Assembly: GCA_029204225.1 (NCBI GenBank)
Contig: CM055098.1
Coordinates: 47,493,939-47,557,938 of the forward strand
Direction of reading: 5' to 3'
Length of the DNA: 64,000 bases
Source of the DNA: Diphasiastrum complanatum
Lineage: Eukaryota > Streptophyta > Lycopodiopsida > Lycopodiales > Lycopodiaceae
The first letter of the stretch is position 1. The number at the start of each line of letters is the position of its first letter. The translations under genes were made by a program, and so were the position numbers. Shown piece by piece: positions 23,870-37,300 of this stretch. A model generated the notes under the pieces. It had not been told where the DNA came from. It did not search any database and was given only the letters and a program-made list of their open reading frames with translations.

Positions 23870-26800
23870 ATGGCTTCCAATGGTGGGATCATGCTAGAGT
23901 CTAGTGAAAGGTTGAGTTCATCAAACTACTCTACTTGGAAAGTGAGGATGGAGTCCTTACTTGAGTTGAATGAACTCATGGACATAGTTGCAGAAATTGA
24001 AGAGAGACCTCTCACACTTCAAGAGCAACAAAGGTTTGATAAGAAGGCCAAAAGGGCTCTTCATATCATTAAAATGAATGTTACAAATGAACTTCTCAAG
24101 GAAGTTGGAAAGTGTCAAAGTGCAAGTGAGGCATGGAATGCCTTAAAGAAGCTCTTTGAATCAAAGTCCACATCTAGGGTATTGACCCTAAGGAGACAAA
24201 TATTTTCTAGTAGGCAAAGAGAGGGTGAAAGTGCTCATGCATTTATCTTGAGAGTTAAGTCCCTAAGTGATGATTTAGCATGCATTGATGAGAACATAAA
24301 AGATGGTGAAATAGTCCAAGTTATGTTGAATGGTTTGCTAAATGAACATGCTAACCTTGTGCAAAGTTTTGCCATTCAAAGAGTCTTGCCAAGTGTGGTT
24401 GACTTGCAAGAAATCTTATTGGCTGAAGAACATAGGTTGCAATCAAAGCTTGATGGTGCATCCTTGCAAGGTGGAGGTGAAGAGGCTTTCTTCACAAAAG
24501 GCAAATTCAAGGGCAAAGGTAAAGGCAAAGGGAAATGGTCCAAAGGTGGTAACTTTGATCATGATGATCACTCTTCCTCTTCCTCTTCTACTAAGAACAA
24601 TAAGTCAAAGTTCAAGTGCTTTTATTGTGGGATAAAAGGTCATTTTGCAAATGAATGTTATAAGAAGAAAAGAGAGCAAGGAGAGAGGCAAGGAAATCTT
24701 ACAATAGATGAGGAAGAACATAACACATGTGAATCACTTGTTATGACTTCAAGTTTGTTAGCCAACATAGATGATAATGATCCTTGGTGGATTGATAGTG
24801 GAGCCTCATCTCACATGACAAGACATAAGGAATACTTTACATCCTTATTGTCTTATGAGGGAGAAGGTAACATCATCTACACTGCAAATGATGGTCAATG
24901 TGACATCAAAGGCATAGGCACTATTCCTATTTCCCTTTCAACAAATAGGAAAGCAAATCTTGAAAATGTTTTGTACATTCCTTCAATCACTAAGAATTTG
25001 CTTAGTGTAAGTCAAATGATTGACAAAGGACTTGATGTGGAGTTCATTGGAGATGCATGTTTGATAAGTAAATGTGGATCCTTGATTGCTCAAGGTAGGA
25101 GGCATGGTAAACTTTTCAAGCTTGATGCATGTGTGATCTCTAATCATGAAGGATGTATGGCTAGGGAGCAATTGACAAACCAAGAAGTTTGGCACAAGAG
25201 GTTGGGCCATCCCAACTTCAAATCTTTGGAGGTAATGGCAAAGAAAGAGCTTGTTCTTGGTCTCCCTAAAAGTCTTGTTGCAAACAATAGTGTTTGTGAA
25301 CATTGTGCCTTGTCCAAATCTCATAGACTTGCTTATTCTAGATCTACTTCTAGATCTAAAGAAGCTTTTCAACTTGTGCATTCTGATATTCATTCTTCTA
25401 GTACAACTAGCAATGGTGGGGCAAAGATGTATGCAACTTTCATTGATGACTTTAGTAGGTATACTTGGATCTATCTTCTTAAAAGTAAGGATGAAGTGTT
25501 TGCTGCATTTGTCAAGTTCAAGAATGAAATGGAAAACCAATTCAATACAAAGATCAAATGCTTAAGATCTGATAATGGAGGGGAATACACCTCAAATAGG
25601 TTCAAAGACTTTTGTATAGCACATGGGATTAAGAGGGAGATGTCTAGTCCTAGGACTCCACAACAGAATGGAGTGGCCGAGAGGAAGAATAGAACCCTTT
25701 GTGAATGTGCCAAGGCAATGAGACTACATGCTAATCTTGCTAAGTCTTTTTGGGAGGAAGCTTTAGCATGTGCTAACTATCTATGTAATAGATGGACAAG
25801 TGCTTCCTTGGATGGTAAAACTCCTCATGAGGTTCTTTATGGTAGAAGGCCGAGTGTCAAGCATTGTAGGATCTTTGGATGTACATGTTTTGTCAATATC
25901 ACACTTGATGATAGAACTAAAGAAGATCCTTCATCAAAGAAGGGTGTGTTTGTTGGCTATAGTGAAGTAAGCAAGGCTTACAAAGTGTACATTCCTTCTA
26001 CAAAGAAAGTTGTCATAAGTAGGGATGTCATCTTTCATGAAGAGAATGTTTCCAATGTTGTTGATGTTGATGTTGATGTGCCTACTAATCATCATGATGT
26101 GCAAGATGTCTTGGATGAAGATGGAGATGCCACTCCAAAGCAAACTTCAAGGAAGACTCAAAGGCAAAGGGCTAAGCCATCAAGGCTAACCTATGATGAA
26201 AAAGGAAAGCAAGTGGTGGACAACTCTAACTTTGCTTTTCTTACCTCTTTTGATGAACCAACTTGTGTAGGTGAAGCAATTCAAAAGAAGGAATGGATCC
26301 AAGCCATGGATCATGAGCATCAAGCACTCATCAAAAGCAACACATGGAGGTTGGTAAAGCTTCCAAAGGACAAGAAGGCAATTGGTTGTAAGTGGATCTT
26401 CAAGATCAAGACAAATCAAGATGGATCAATCAACAAGTACAAGGCAAGGTTGGTGGCAAAGGGGTATGCTCAAGAATATGGTATTGACTATGATGAGACC
26501 TTTGCACCCGTGGCAAAGATGGTAACTATTCGAATCCTAATCTCTCTTGCAACTCTTTATGATTGGGATATGTGGCAAATGGATGTTACTAATGCCTTCT
26601 TGAATGGTGATCTTGAAGAAGATATTTACATGGAGCAACCCGAGGGCTATGTTTCACATGATGAGCCTAATCATGTGTGCTATCTCCAAAAGAGTTTGTA
26701 TGGGCTAAAGCAAGCACCAAGGAGTTGGTATGCTAAGCTCAATTCCTTCTTACTTTCTCAAAACTTTGTTATGAGTGAGTATGATCATTATCTCTACTTT

Positions 26801-27823
26801 AGATTGAATGAAAATGATATCACTTTACTTTTGATCTATGTTGATGACATTATCTTAAGTGGTGGTAACAATCTAGATATAGATGAAATCAAGATGGCAC
26901 TCAAAAGAGAGTTTGAAATTCAAGATCTTGGTAAACTTCATTATATCTTAGGAATAGAGATTATTAGAACTTCTAAATCTACATTCATATGTCAAGAAAA
27001 GTATGTTAACTCTATTCTAAAAAGGTTTCATATGGAAGATTGTAAAGTTGTTTCTACTCCTATGGAATCAAATGTAAAGCTAACTACAAGAAGTAATGAA
27101 AGATCCTTCAAGGACATTACTCTCTATAGAAACCTAATAGGATCTCTTATATGGTTAACCATCACAAGACCTGATCTAAGCTTTGTGGTTGGTAAACTAA
27201 GTCAATTTATGCAAGATCCTAGTGAGGCTCATTGGAAGCTAGGAAAGAGAGTACTTAGATACATCTCGGGATCTAGAGATTTTGGCATCTTGTATGGAGG
27301 TACTACACCTAACCTTTGTGGATTTTCAGATTCAGATTTTGCAGGTGATCAAATGGATAGGAAGTCAACAAGTGCCTTTGCAATCTATCTTGGAGATGGA
27401 GTGGTCTCATGGCTATCAAAGAAGCAACCAACTATCTCTCTATCTTCCACCGAAGCCGAGTACAAGGCATTAACAACATGCACCAAGGAGATTCTTTGGA
27501 TCAAGAGGATGTTATTGGATCTTCACTTGCTGGAACAAGAGAAGACTCCAATCATACTTTGTGATAACCTTTCAGCCCAAAGCTTGGCAAGCAATCCTGT
27601 TTTTCATGCAAGGAGCAAGCACATTGAGATTGCTCACCATTTTGTGAGAGATCAAGTCATTGCCAAAGAGGTGGAGCTTCAACATGTCTCTTCAAAGGAG
27701 TGTGTGGCTGATATCTTCACCAAACCATTGGGAAAGGACCTATATTTAATGCATAGATCTAATCTTGGAATGTGCTCAAAGACTATGTTGAAACTAGCAT
27801 CCAATGTTGAAGAGGGAGTGTGA
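23870..27823 (+). CDS. Gag-pol polyprotein of copia G (1317 aa, looks whole)
   Basis: One frame for the complete copia polyprotein. Approximate residues: gag 1-245 starting MASNGGIMLESSERLS; CCHC zinc knuckle CFYCGIKGHFANEC 250-263; protease WWIDSGASSHMT about 304-315; GAG-pre-integrase 430-485; integrase D, D and E near 524, 566 and 602; linker with TQRQRAKPSRLTYDEKGKQV; reverse transcriptase with YVDD near 990; RNase H with DSDFAGD near 1154 and STEAEYKAL near 1200; end VEEGV. All diagnostic catalytic residues are present. The Lys/Gly-rich basic stretch and Ser run before the zinc knuckle are a little longer than in E. The stop codon is formed with the first bases of the 3' LTR. Confidence 0.95.
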   Translation: MASNGGIMLESSERLSSSNYSTWKVRMESLLELNELMDIVAEIEERPLTLQEQQRFDKKAKRALHIIKMNVTNELLKEVGKCQSASEAWNALKKLFESKSTSRVLTLRRQIFSSRQREGESAHAFILRVKSLSDDLACIDENIKDGEIVQVMLNGLLNEHANLVQSFAIQRVLPSVVDLQEILLAEEHRLQSKLDGASLQGGGEEAFFTKGKFKGKGKGKGKWSKGGNFDHDDHSSSSSSTKNNKSKFKCFYCGIKGHFANECYKKKREQGERQGNLTIDEEEHNTCESLVMTSSLLANIDDNDPWWIDSGASSHMTRHKEYFTSLLSYEGEGNIIYTANDGQCDIKGIGTIPISLSTNRKANLENVLYIPSITKNLLSVSQMIDKGLDVEFIGDACLISKCGSLIAQGRRHGKLFKLDACVISNHEGCMAREQLTNQEVWHKRLGHPNFKSLEVMAKKELVLGLPKSLVANNSVCEHCALSKSHRLAYSRSTSRSKEAFQLVHSDIHSSSTTSNGGAKMYATFIDDFSRYTWIYLLKSKDEVFAAFVKFKNEMENQFNTKIKCLRSDNGGEYTSNRFKDFCIAHGIKREMSSPRTPQQNGVAERKNRTLCECAKAMRLHANLAKSFWEEALACANYLCNRWTSASLDGKTPHEVLYGRRPSVKHCRIFGCTCFVNITLDDRTKEDPSSKKGVFVGYSEVSKAYKVYIPSTKKVVISRDVIFHEENVSNVVDVDVDVPTNHHDVQDVLDEDGDATPKQTSRKTQRQRAKPSRLTYDEKGKQVVDNSNFAFLTSFDEPTCVGEAIQKKEWIQAMDHEHQALIKSNTWRLVKLPKDKKAIGCKWIFKIKTNQDGSINKYKARLVAKGYAQEYGIDYDETFAPVAKMVTIRILISLATLYDWDMWQMDVTNAFLNGDLEEDIYMEQPEGYVSHDEPNHVCYLQKSLYGLKQAPRSWYAKLNSFLLSQNFVMSEYDHYLYFRLNENDITLLLIYVDDIILSGGNNLDIDEIKMALKREFEIQDLGKLHYILGIEIIRTSKSTFICQEKYVNSILKRFHMEDCKVVSTPMESNVKLTTRSNERSFKDITLYRNLIGSLIWLTITRPDLSFVVGKLSQFMQDPSEAHWKLGKRVLRYISGSRDFGILYGGTTPNLCGFSDSDFAGDQMDRKSTSAFAIYLGDGVVSWLSKKQPTISLSSTEAEYKALTTCTKEILWIKRMLLDLHLLEQEKTPIILCDNLSAQSLASNPVFHARSKHIEIAHHFVRDQVIAKEVELQHVSSKECVADIFTKPLGKDLYLMHRSNLGMCSKTMLKLASNVEEGV

Positions 27824-28473
27824 AAATTGTCAACATTTCCTAGCTAGTTTGAGGCCTAAATTGGCTAAAATTGTAAATAGTTTTGGTTCTGGAGTTTTGC
27901 ACGTGTGAACCAGGCCACAATGTTTTTATTTACTGTATTTTTTCAGTATGATGAAGTGTCAAACTTCATACCCTTCAAAATGAGACCATTTTCATGTATT
28001 TTGGTCATATAAGCCATTTTTAGCTATTTTTCCTATATAGGGAATATCTAGGGTCAAGTACCTTCTAGAGAGAGGAGAGAGAGTCATCTTCCTCATCCAT
28101 AAATAGTAGGGAAGTCGTGGAGAACAGGTTGGAGAAACCTTTTGTATGCTTCATTGAGATCAATAGATCATTGTCATTGTTTCTTCCTCCATTGAGAGCA
28201 TTGTTGTGTGTATTGTCTTCAAGCTATTGTGTATGATCTTAGGTGCTTTCCAAAAGTGGTAGGCTGATGTATTATGGACTGTATAATGCTATTTTGGGCC
28301 GCACTTGATGTTTATGGAAGTTTCCATTTGTGATAAATGCTTTTTGATCAAGTTCTTTGCATTCTAGGTAGCATAGAATGTGTTGCCAATTCCTAGCTTA
28401 TGTAGTTTGGAGTGCAAGCATTCAAGCCAATGATCTTGGAGTTTAGATCCACTTAGGATCTGTATTTTTCACA
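27819..28473 (+). repeat. 3' LTR of element G
   Basis: 655 bp, matching 22043-22697 at all but one position by eye. Followed by TACAT (28474-28478), the copy of 22038-22042. Confidence 0.93.
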
Positions 28474-31094
28474 TACATTCTCTGGACTGAAAGACGAAAG
28501 AGGCCATGAGATCTTCACACTACTGCCTATTCAAGAGAGAGATCGAGGACATACATCAAAATAGAATGCAGAGCCCCAGATTCCAGAGTAGCAGGAAGCA
28601 GAGAATTGACCTCATGAACAAGAAATGTTCGAGCAGCGACGAAACGAACCTCGAAGGTCCACAAGACAAAGAAGACCTCCAGACCGCTATTCTGACAATC
28701 TTCAATGGAGCAAAGACTCGCAGTTCGAGTACTACAGCTTCACAGAAGAGCCAGCAACATACCAAGAAGCTGTCTAGAGTCTAGAGGGAGAATTTTGGAA
28801 GTAGACAATGTCAGAGAAGATCGAGTCGATGAGACAAAATGAGGCATGGACATTAGAGCCACTACCCGAAATCAGAAAAATAGTCGACTGCAAGTGGGTA
28901 CAAGAAAAAGCTAAAATCAGATGGCACTATTTGCCACTACAAGACAAGGCTTGTCGCAAAGGGCTACACGCAGAGATATGGTGTCGACTATTTTGACACA
29001 TATTCGCCTATGGTGAAGATGACAAGCATAAGACTACTCCTTGCATATGCCACACAGTACAATCTGGAAATTCACTAGATTGACGTGAAAACAGCCTTTC
29101 TCCACAAAAATCTAGAGGATGAAATTTTCATGAAGCAACCTGAAGGCTATGAAGACCCCGACAACAGACAATATGTCTGTTGATTACAAAGATGCATCTA
29201 CGGTCTAAAACAGGCATCAGGGACCTGGTACAAAAAAAGCTTGATGGTCTTCTGAAGTCTCTAGACTTCAACCCTACTCACCTAGACTGTAATGTCTACA
29301 TCAAAAGAGTAGGAAAGGATTTTGTAATATTGACCATTTTCGTGGATGATTCACTGATATGTTGATCAAAGACACGAAGAGCCAGATTTCTAAAAGCTAC
29401 AAAATCATAGATCTTAAAGAAGCAACAAAATGCCGCTGGAGATCAAAAGAGATTAAACAAATGGCGAAATGCACTTGAATCAGTCAGAATATGCCAGAAA
29501 AGTACTGAAGCAGTACCACGTGATGGATTGCAAAGAGAAAGCCACACCAATGATAGCTGGAGCCAAGTTCACGAAACAGGATTGCCCAAAAATAGAAGAG
29601 GAAGAATAGAAGATGGCAGGTATACCCTACCAGAACTTAATCAAAAGTCTGATGTACTTGACAATTTGTACCAGACCAGATCTGGCCTTCTATGTTTACG
29701 CATTGAGCCAATTCTGTTCCAATCTTGGTCTAGGACATTGGCAAATGGCCAAATGAATCCTACAATATCTGAAGGGTACCCAGAATATTGGATTAACCTA
29801 CAGAGCTAGAAACGAGGAGAAATGATTCGAGCTGCATCACTACAGTGATGTGAGCTGGGCAAGCTGCAAGGATGACAGCAAGTCCATTACTGGAGGATGT
29901 ACAATAGCGTGCGGAGCTACAATCAATTGGATATGCAAAAAACAAACTCTGGTAGCTCAATCTTCTTGCGAAGCTGAGTATGTTGCAGCCTCGAAAGTGG
30001 CGAATGAGGTAGTGTGGCTACGGATGATGTTGGAGGCAATCGGGATACCACAAGAGGGGCCAAACACGATGATGATGGACTCCCAAAGTGCCATCTATCT
30101 GTCCCAGGATCCTATCTTCCATTCAAAGACGAAGCACATTCCTTTGAAGTACCATCACATTCGAGATTTGATCTCGAAAGGAGAGCTCTAGGTTTAGTTC
30201 ATAAAATTAGAAAGTATGATTGCAGATCTCCTCACGAAACCGTTCGACAAGCCACTCTTTACCAAGCAAAGAGAGGCAATTGGATTGAACGAACAAAGCT
30301 GCATGGTTCAAGAGGGAGTGTCAGAAATGGTGAACTCCTGCGACTTTGTCACAGCACGAACAAGACACGAAGGTCAAACGAGAACAATTGGCGACAATCA
30401 ATGTGTCTTTGACTCAAAGCACGAACGATTTGCAAATCAATCGCGAATCGTAAACACACTTCTAGGACCGTAAAGCACAAAATGGACGCAAAACGAATAC
30501 AACAAAAACACACGAAGAGAAATCTTTTGCGCTGCTAGCTGGCAGCTCAACGGGCTTTATGTCCAGTTGAAACGAATAGCAACGACAGAGACTAACTAAC
30601 TAGTTGATTAGCGTTAACTAGTCTTGTGATTCTACATTTAGCTATCTTGTAATCTCAACATAGTTGAGGTATAAACGATCCTCTCTGGATCATAACCAAA
30701 GAGAGAGAAAAAGTGATGAGAATTTTACAGAGATCTTTAAGAAACAGAGAGAGACGTAGCAAATAGAGTAAGAAAGCAAAATACCATAGTTGTGCATGAA
30801 AGTCTGCCAACGAGCAGAATACAACAAAAGAGTAGAGATTTAATCCACCAACGAACGAGACACTGACGATCTCGCTCTAAAACCAAACTGACAATATAGT
30901 CCCTCTATTTCGTGTATCTCTTGGCCTTGTGCTGTGTCTCTTGATTTCTAGAATAAAATATATTCTGTGATGCGTAGTCGAGTGTCTGTCCCGTAAGAGA
31001 TTTTGCACGAAAAGAAAATTCAAAGACAGAAAATTGTTCGCGAAGAAGAGAGAGGACAACACGAAACAAAAAAACTTCCGCGACAGTTTTTACA
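28474..31094 (+). mobile_element. Ty1/copia fossil F, 3' part with LTR, broken
   Basis: Continues F after the G insertion: reverse transcriptase (about 28800-29370, with IVDCKWV, then IDVKTAFLH and a VDDSL block), RNase H (about 29850-30190, SCEAEYVAASK and HSKTKHIPLKYHHIR), the tail IADLLTKPFDK, polypurine tract AAGAGGGAG and LTR start TGTCAGAAATGG at 30319. The LTR end is uncertain; a candidate is TTTTTACA at 31094. A TATAAAC word at about 30671 fits an LTR promoter. The element is broken with many breaks and is older than G. Confidence 0.8.
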
Positions 31095-33990
31095 CAAGTT
31101 ATGGTGACAGGCGAAAAGGGAATACTATCCTACAGAGTGACCCACTTTTTGCATCATAACCAATGTTCACTTCAGCACTGGCTGACGTTGCACCCTTTTA
31201 CGCTCACTCCATGTAGTTGCACTAACAGATTGGACAATGATTGCAGCCACCCACAATATCCTACAAACAGCACATCCACTCTATACTTTCACATCTGCAC
31301 ACCTGCAACATTATGTATATATACATATTTTGGACACCATTCACGAGATGATGATGATCAGATGATCAAGTGAGAGAAGAAAAGACTAGAAGAAGAGGTT
31401 TCATTCCTCATTACAGACAAAATAAGCTTCGTAGGGCACGCAGTTTCATTTGCTATTGTATTGTGCTCTACTGCATTATTAACATGTATACATGATATAC
31501 TTAATTCGATACAGCTCTTTGTTCTGTATTCCGGTTTGTGCTAATATTGTTATGCTTGTTCTTCATTTTGTCTGCTCTTTCTAGTTGTTCTTTCTGGTAA
31601 TAGACGATTAACTTTTAGTCTTTCGCGACTAATTATCAGTCGAGCACAATCTAGCTCTTCGCGAATCATTCGCGACATATAATTTGTCTTGCAATTCGCA
31701 ACAAATTATTCATCTAAGCTTCATCCATTATATGTTTGGCTGCATAATCTAGAATGACTATGATTCCTATCACTAAAGTTCTGTTCATTCTAATAGGCGT
31801 AGTCATGCTTACGGAGAGAGACGTTTAACTCATTCCGTTGTGCACAAACATTTTCTGTTCGAGTTCGTTTCTCGTTCGTTTCTTGTTCGAGTTTGTTTCT
31901 TGTTCGTGTTCATCATTTATTCTCCCCCTCTGTCTCCAACATGGTATCAAAGCTATTTTGATAGCTTGATAAGTTTCCACAGTACAAGACTCTACTAGCC
32001 GATAGAGTAATTATTTTCTTGTTCTGTGAATATCATATTTTCATACTTAAGTCACTGATAGTTTCTCCTATCACTTAGACTAATTCTTTCACATGGATTC
32101 CCAAGGGAAAGCCAGTCCTATCATGGACAAGCTTGATGGAGCCAATTACCATATGTGGAAATTTAAGATGAAAACTGTACTAATGGCAAAAAAATTGTTT
32201 GACGTTGTTACAGGTGCAGAAGGAAAACCTGAAGCGGATGACACGACAATCGCCAGATGGAAGCTGAAGGATGGAAAAGCTTTCGCGTTGATCATCCTCA
32301 ACATCACGGATACCTAGATCGACCATGTATCTGAGGCTCAGACATCAAAAGAAGTCTGGGAAATCTTGAGCACACTATACGAAGTGCAAGATATAGCTTC
32401 TAAGCTACATCTCAGGAAGAAATTCTACTCCCTCAAGATGACGAATGGTGATTCTTTGCAGAGTCACATTAATCAATTCAAGACTCTACTAAGACAAATG
32501 GCCGCTGTTGAATCTGTCATAGACAATCAAGACGTAGTGATGCAACTGCTTAAAAGCTTGTCAAGTTCTTACGATAGCTGGGTGATGATCATCACGACAC
32601 ATCCAGAATTGACTCTTTTCGAGAGTCATTATTATGTTGTTGCAGGAAGACACATGAAGGAACGAAGCCTCGAGTTCCTCAGTTGATTCTCATGCCTTTA
32701 CATCTCTGTCGAGCTTAAGGAGTACTGCCAAAGCCATGGCATTGAGCAGCAATTCATCACTCCTTCCAGTCCTCAGTCTAATGGCTTAGCTGAGAGGAAG
32801 AACCGTACTTTGGTCGAATCTGCTAAGTGTATGCTATCGCATGCATCATTGCCCAAGAGGTTCTGGGCTAAAGTTGTCTCCACAGCAGCTTACGTCCAGA
32901 ACAGATGTTCGACCAAGGCCCTCTCAGACAAGACACCCCACGAGGTGTGGACAGGCTCTAAGCCTTCTTTAAAGAACCTAAGAGTGTTCGGGTGCATTGC
33001 CTACGCACAAATCCCAAAAGACATAAGGAAGAAATTGGACTTCCAAGGTCTCAAGACCATCTTGATCGGATATACTTCGTCTGATAACACCTACAAGCTG
33101 TACGATTTTGATACCCAGCAAATCTTGTATAGCCAGGATACAGTCTTTATCGAGGATCAATTCGTCGGTCTCAAAGACAAGGATATTGCTCAAGAAGAAC
33201 CTACATCTCCTGCCATTGACACGACAGTCCGAGCTTCTGGCTCAGGCATGTCTATTGTCGACCCACTTCGAGATAGTGAATCAGACGAAGATGTTGCTGC
33301 TACCCAGCAACAAGTCCCAGGAGCGGTTCATTAGTCAAATCATCCCAGAAGATCAAGTCGAGTGCGCACACAGCCCACAAGGCATACTCCTGAGTCTGCT
33401 TGTCTCTTAATGCAGTAACCGACGACAGTCAAAGAGGCACTCAGCCAACCAGACTTTGATCTCTGGAGAGAAGCCATGGACAGAGAGTATTCCTCTCTGA
33501 TCAAGAATCAGACATGGTCATTAGTCAAAGCTCCTATTGGCTGCAATATTATTGATTGCAAATGGACCTTTAAGATCAAATATAATGCCAACGGAGCAAT
33601 TGATCGAAGGAAGGCTAGACTAGTAGCACGAGGATTCACCCAGATTCCAAATGTTGACTACAGTGAGACTTTTAGTCCAGTCATCAAACATTCGTCAATT
33701 TGAATGCTCTTGTCTTATGCTGCAACTGCCAACCTCAAAGTACATCAACTTGATGTACAAACAGCCTATCTGAATGGAATCATACAAGAAGATATCTACA
33801 TGATCCAGCCCGAAGGATACATTTTGGAAGGAATGAAGAATCATGTCTGTAAACTCCACAAAGCATTGTACGGCTTGAAACAGTCTGCCAGGGCTTGGTT
33901 TCAGAGGATCAACACATTCTTCATTGAACAAGGATTCAAATCAAGCACCGCTGATTACAACGTTTATTCAAGGTCAGTGCAACAATCCTT
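31095..33990 (+). mobile_element. Ty1/copia fossil H, broken
   Basis: An LTR-like region with TATATATA near 31316 ends CCAACA at 31941 and is followed by TGGTATCAAAGC (31942-31953), a one-base variant of the initiator-Met primer site. Then come gag (from 32093, MDSQGKASPIMDKLDGANY and W-K-F-K-M-K-T), the integrase end (about 32700-33340, NGLAERKNRTLVESAKC, KTPHEVWTG), and a reverse transcriptase piece (about 33440-33970, IIDCKWTFKIK, LVARGFTQ, LDVQTAYLNG). The element is broken with several breaks. The LTR's left limit is unclear, and it may be continuous with the F LTR to its left. Confidence 0.75.
31942..31953 (+). other. Variant primer binding site of H
   Basis: TGGTATCAAAGC after an LTR end CCAACA. 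It differs by one base from the initiator-Met site of E and G. The same variant recurs at 34291-34302. Confidence 0.65.
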
Positions 33991-34350
33991 CATTGAATGA
34001 AGCAGTTTGTCAACCAAAAGAGAAATTCTCATGAGTTTGTAGAGGGAGACTTTGTATGTCTACTTAAAATAAGAGTAGACTTATTGTATTTTTGTATTGT
34101 GGTTCGGCAATTGACGGAACACACATCCCATCAGTGGCAACCCAGGTCATGCATGGGTTGCCACAAGAAGTCATTTATGTGTAGTGTATTAACTTTTTGA
34201 AATACAATTTTGCCATGGAGCTTGGAAAGTGCCTACTGAGTGGTTTCTATCTATGCCTATCTCTAATCATGTGTGACATGAATTTTAACTTGGTATCAAA
34301 GCTTAACATGGTTTGAGCATAGAGCACTAGTGTCATTTGAGAGAGCTTTA
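33991..34350 (+). mobile_element. LTR-like remnant with primer site
   Basis: A purine tract GTAGAGGGAGA near 34037 is followed by a stretch with a 7-bp hairpin (GTCTACT/AGTAGAC, 34058-34080) and ends at a primer-type word TGGTATCAAAGC (34291-34302). This could be a short LTR of about 240 bp with its primer site, as in TRIM-sized elements, but no second copy was found in the window. Confidence 0.4.
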
Positions 34351-35170
34351 GAAAGATGGCTTTCTGAGACTTTGGGATTTATGGCAATCAATAAGTGGAA
34401 AGCGGAGCACCAATGCACTAAATCAGACCTACAAAGGCTTGCCGAGCTCAAAATTGGCTATTTAGCATGTGCATAGCATCAGAGAGGGTAAAAAATGATC
34501 AAAAATTGAGAGAGTTACAGTCAATTTTTTTAAAGGACCGGATGAGAGTTACGATTTTTTGGAAAACCAGCCATAATTTTGCCATTTTCTCATTGTTTTT
34601 GGATCTAAAGACATATCATTGGCCATAGGAGGTTGCTGGATAGCCATAGAGCTTTTCAATAGTTTTTGTCAAAGATTTGGCTGCCATTTGAGAGAGAAGG
34701 ATTTCTCACTGTAGAGAGAGATAAGCAACTTTTTTGAAATGCACTAAAATGCTCATTGTTGCACAAAACTGAGCATGTGAACATTCAAAAATCTCATAAG
34801 TAGGTGGGTGACCTTGCTTGTAGCATCATACCACACCGAATCTAACTGTGGAATGAGTTAGATCCAGCTAAAATTAGCTTGGAGGGGCAGAAGTGTAGAG
34901 GGGGGGAGAGACTCATGAAAACAGTCGTGCACGCCCAGTCTGCGCATAACCGATGACCGTAGTGCTCGAAAGGGTATGGTGTCTTAATTCGTTTCAATGC
35001 ACAAAACCGATTCACGGGTTTCAGAGATTGATGGTGTGAATTAAAGAGTGTTTCAATGGCCAGGATTGTGAATCTTGAAAGATCAATGACTAAGAACAAG
35101 CTGAAGCGGCACATCGGACAGTGAAGAGTATAGCGCATATCATATATATTAAAACTATTTTAGAGAGAGA
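34351..35170. other. Unassigned stretch before the satellite
   Basis: No gene supported. It includes repeated GAGAGAG and TTTTTT words and one 98-codon minus-strand frame (34842-35138) with no family match that I recognise. It may be the internal part of the retroelement whose primer site lies at 34291. Confidence 0.4.

Positions 35171-37300
<2,130 letters not shown>

Larger units (their letters stand above)
22043..28473 (+). mobile_element. Complete Ty1/copia element G, looks whole and young
   Basis: 6431 bp: 5' LTR 22043-22697, primer site 22698-22709, long leader 22710-23869, one gag-pol frame 23870-27823, polypurine tract AGAGGGAG, 3' LTR 27819-28473. The LTRs are both 655 bp with one base difference seen by eye (22650 versus 28426). 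The target duplication TACAT is perfect. It is inserted in copia F. One difference in 655 means a recent insertion. No break was seen. It is related to E, but the LTRs and leader differ clearly, so it is a sister family. Confidence 0.95.

Noticed and set aside
34842-35138. 98-codon minus-strand frame with several Cys
   Set aside because: Considered as antisense-rRNA-type or host protein; no rRNA landmark on the other strand and no recognisable family, so not called.
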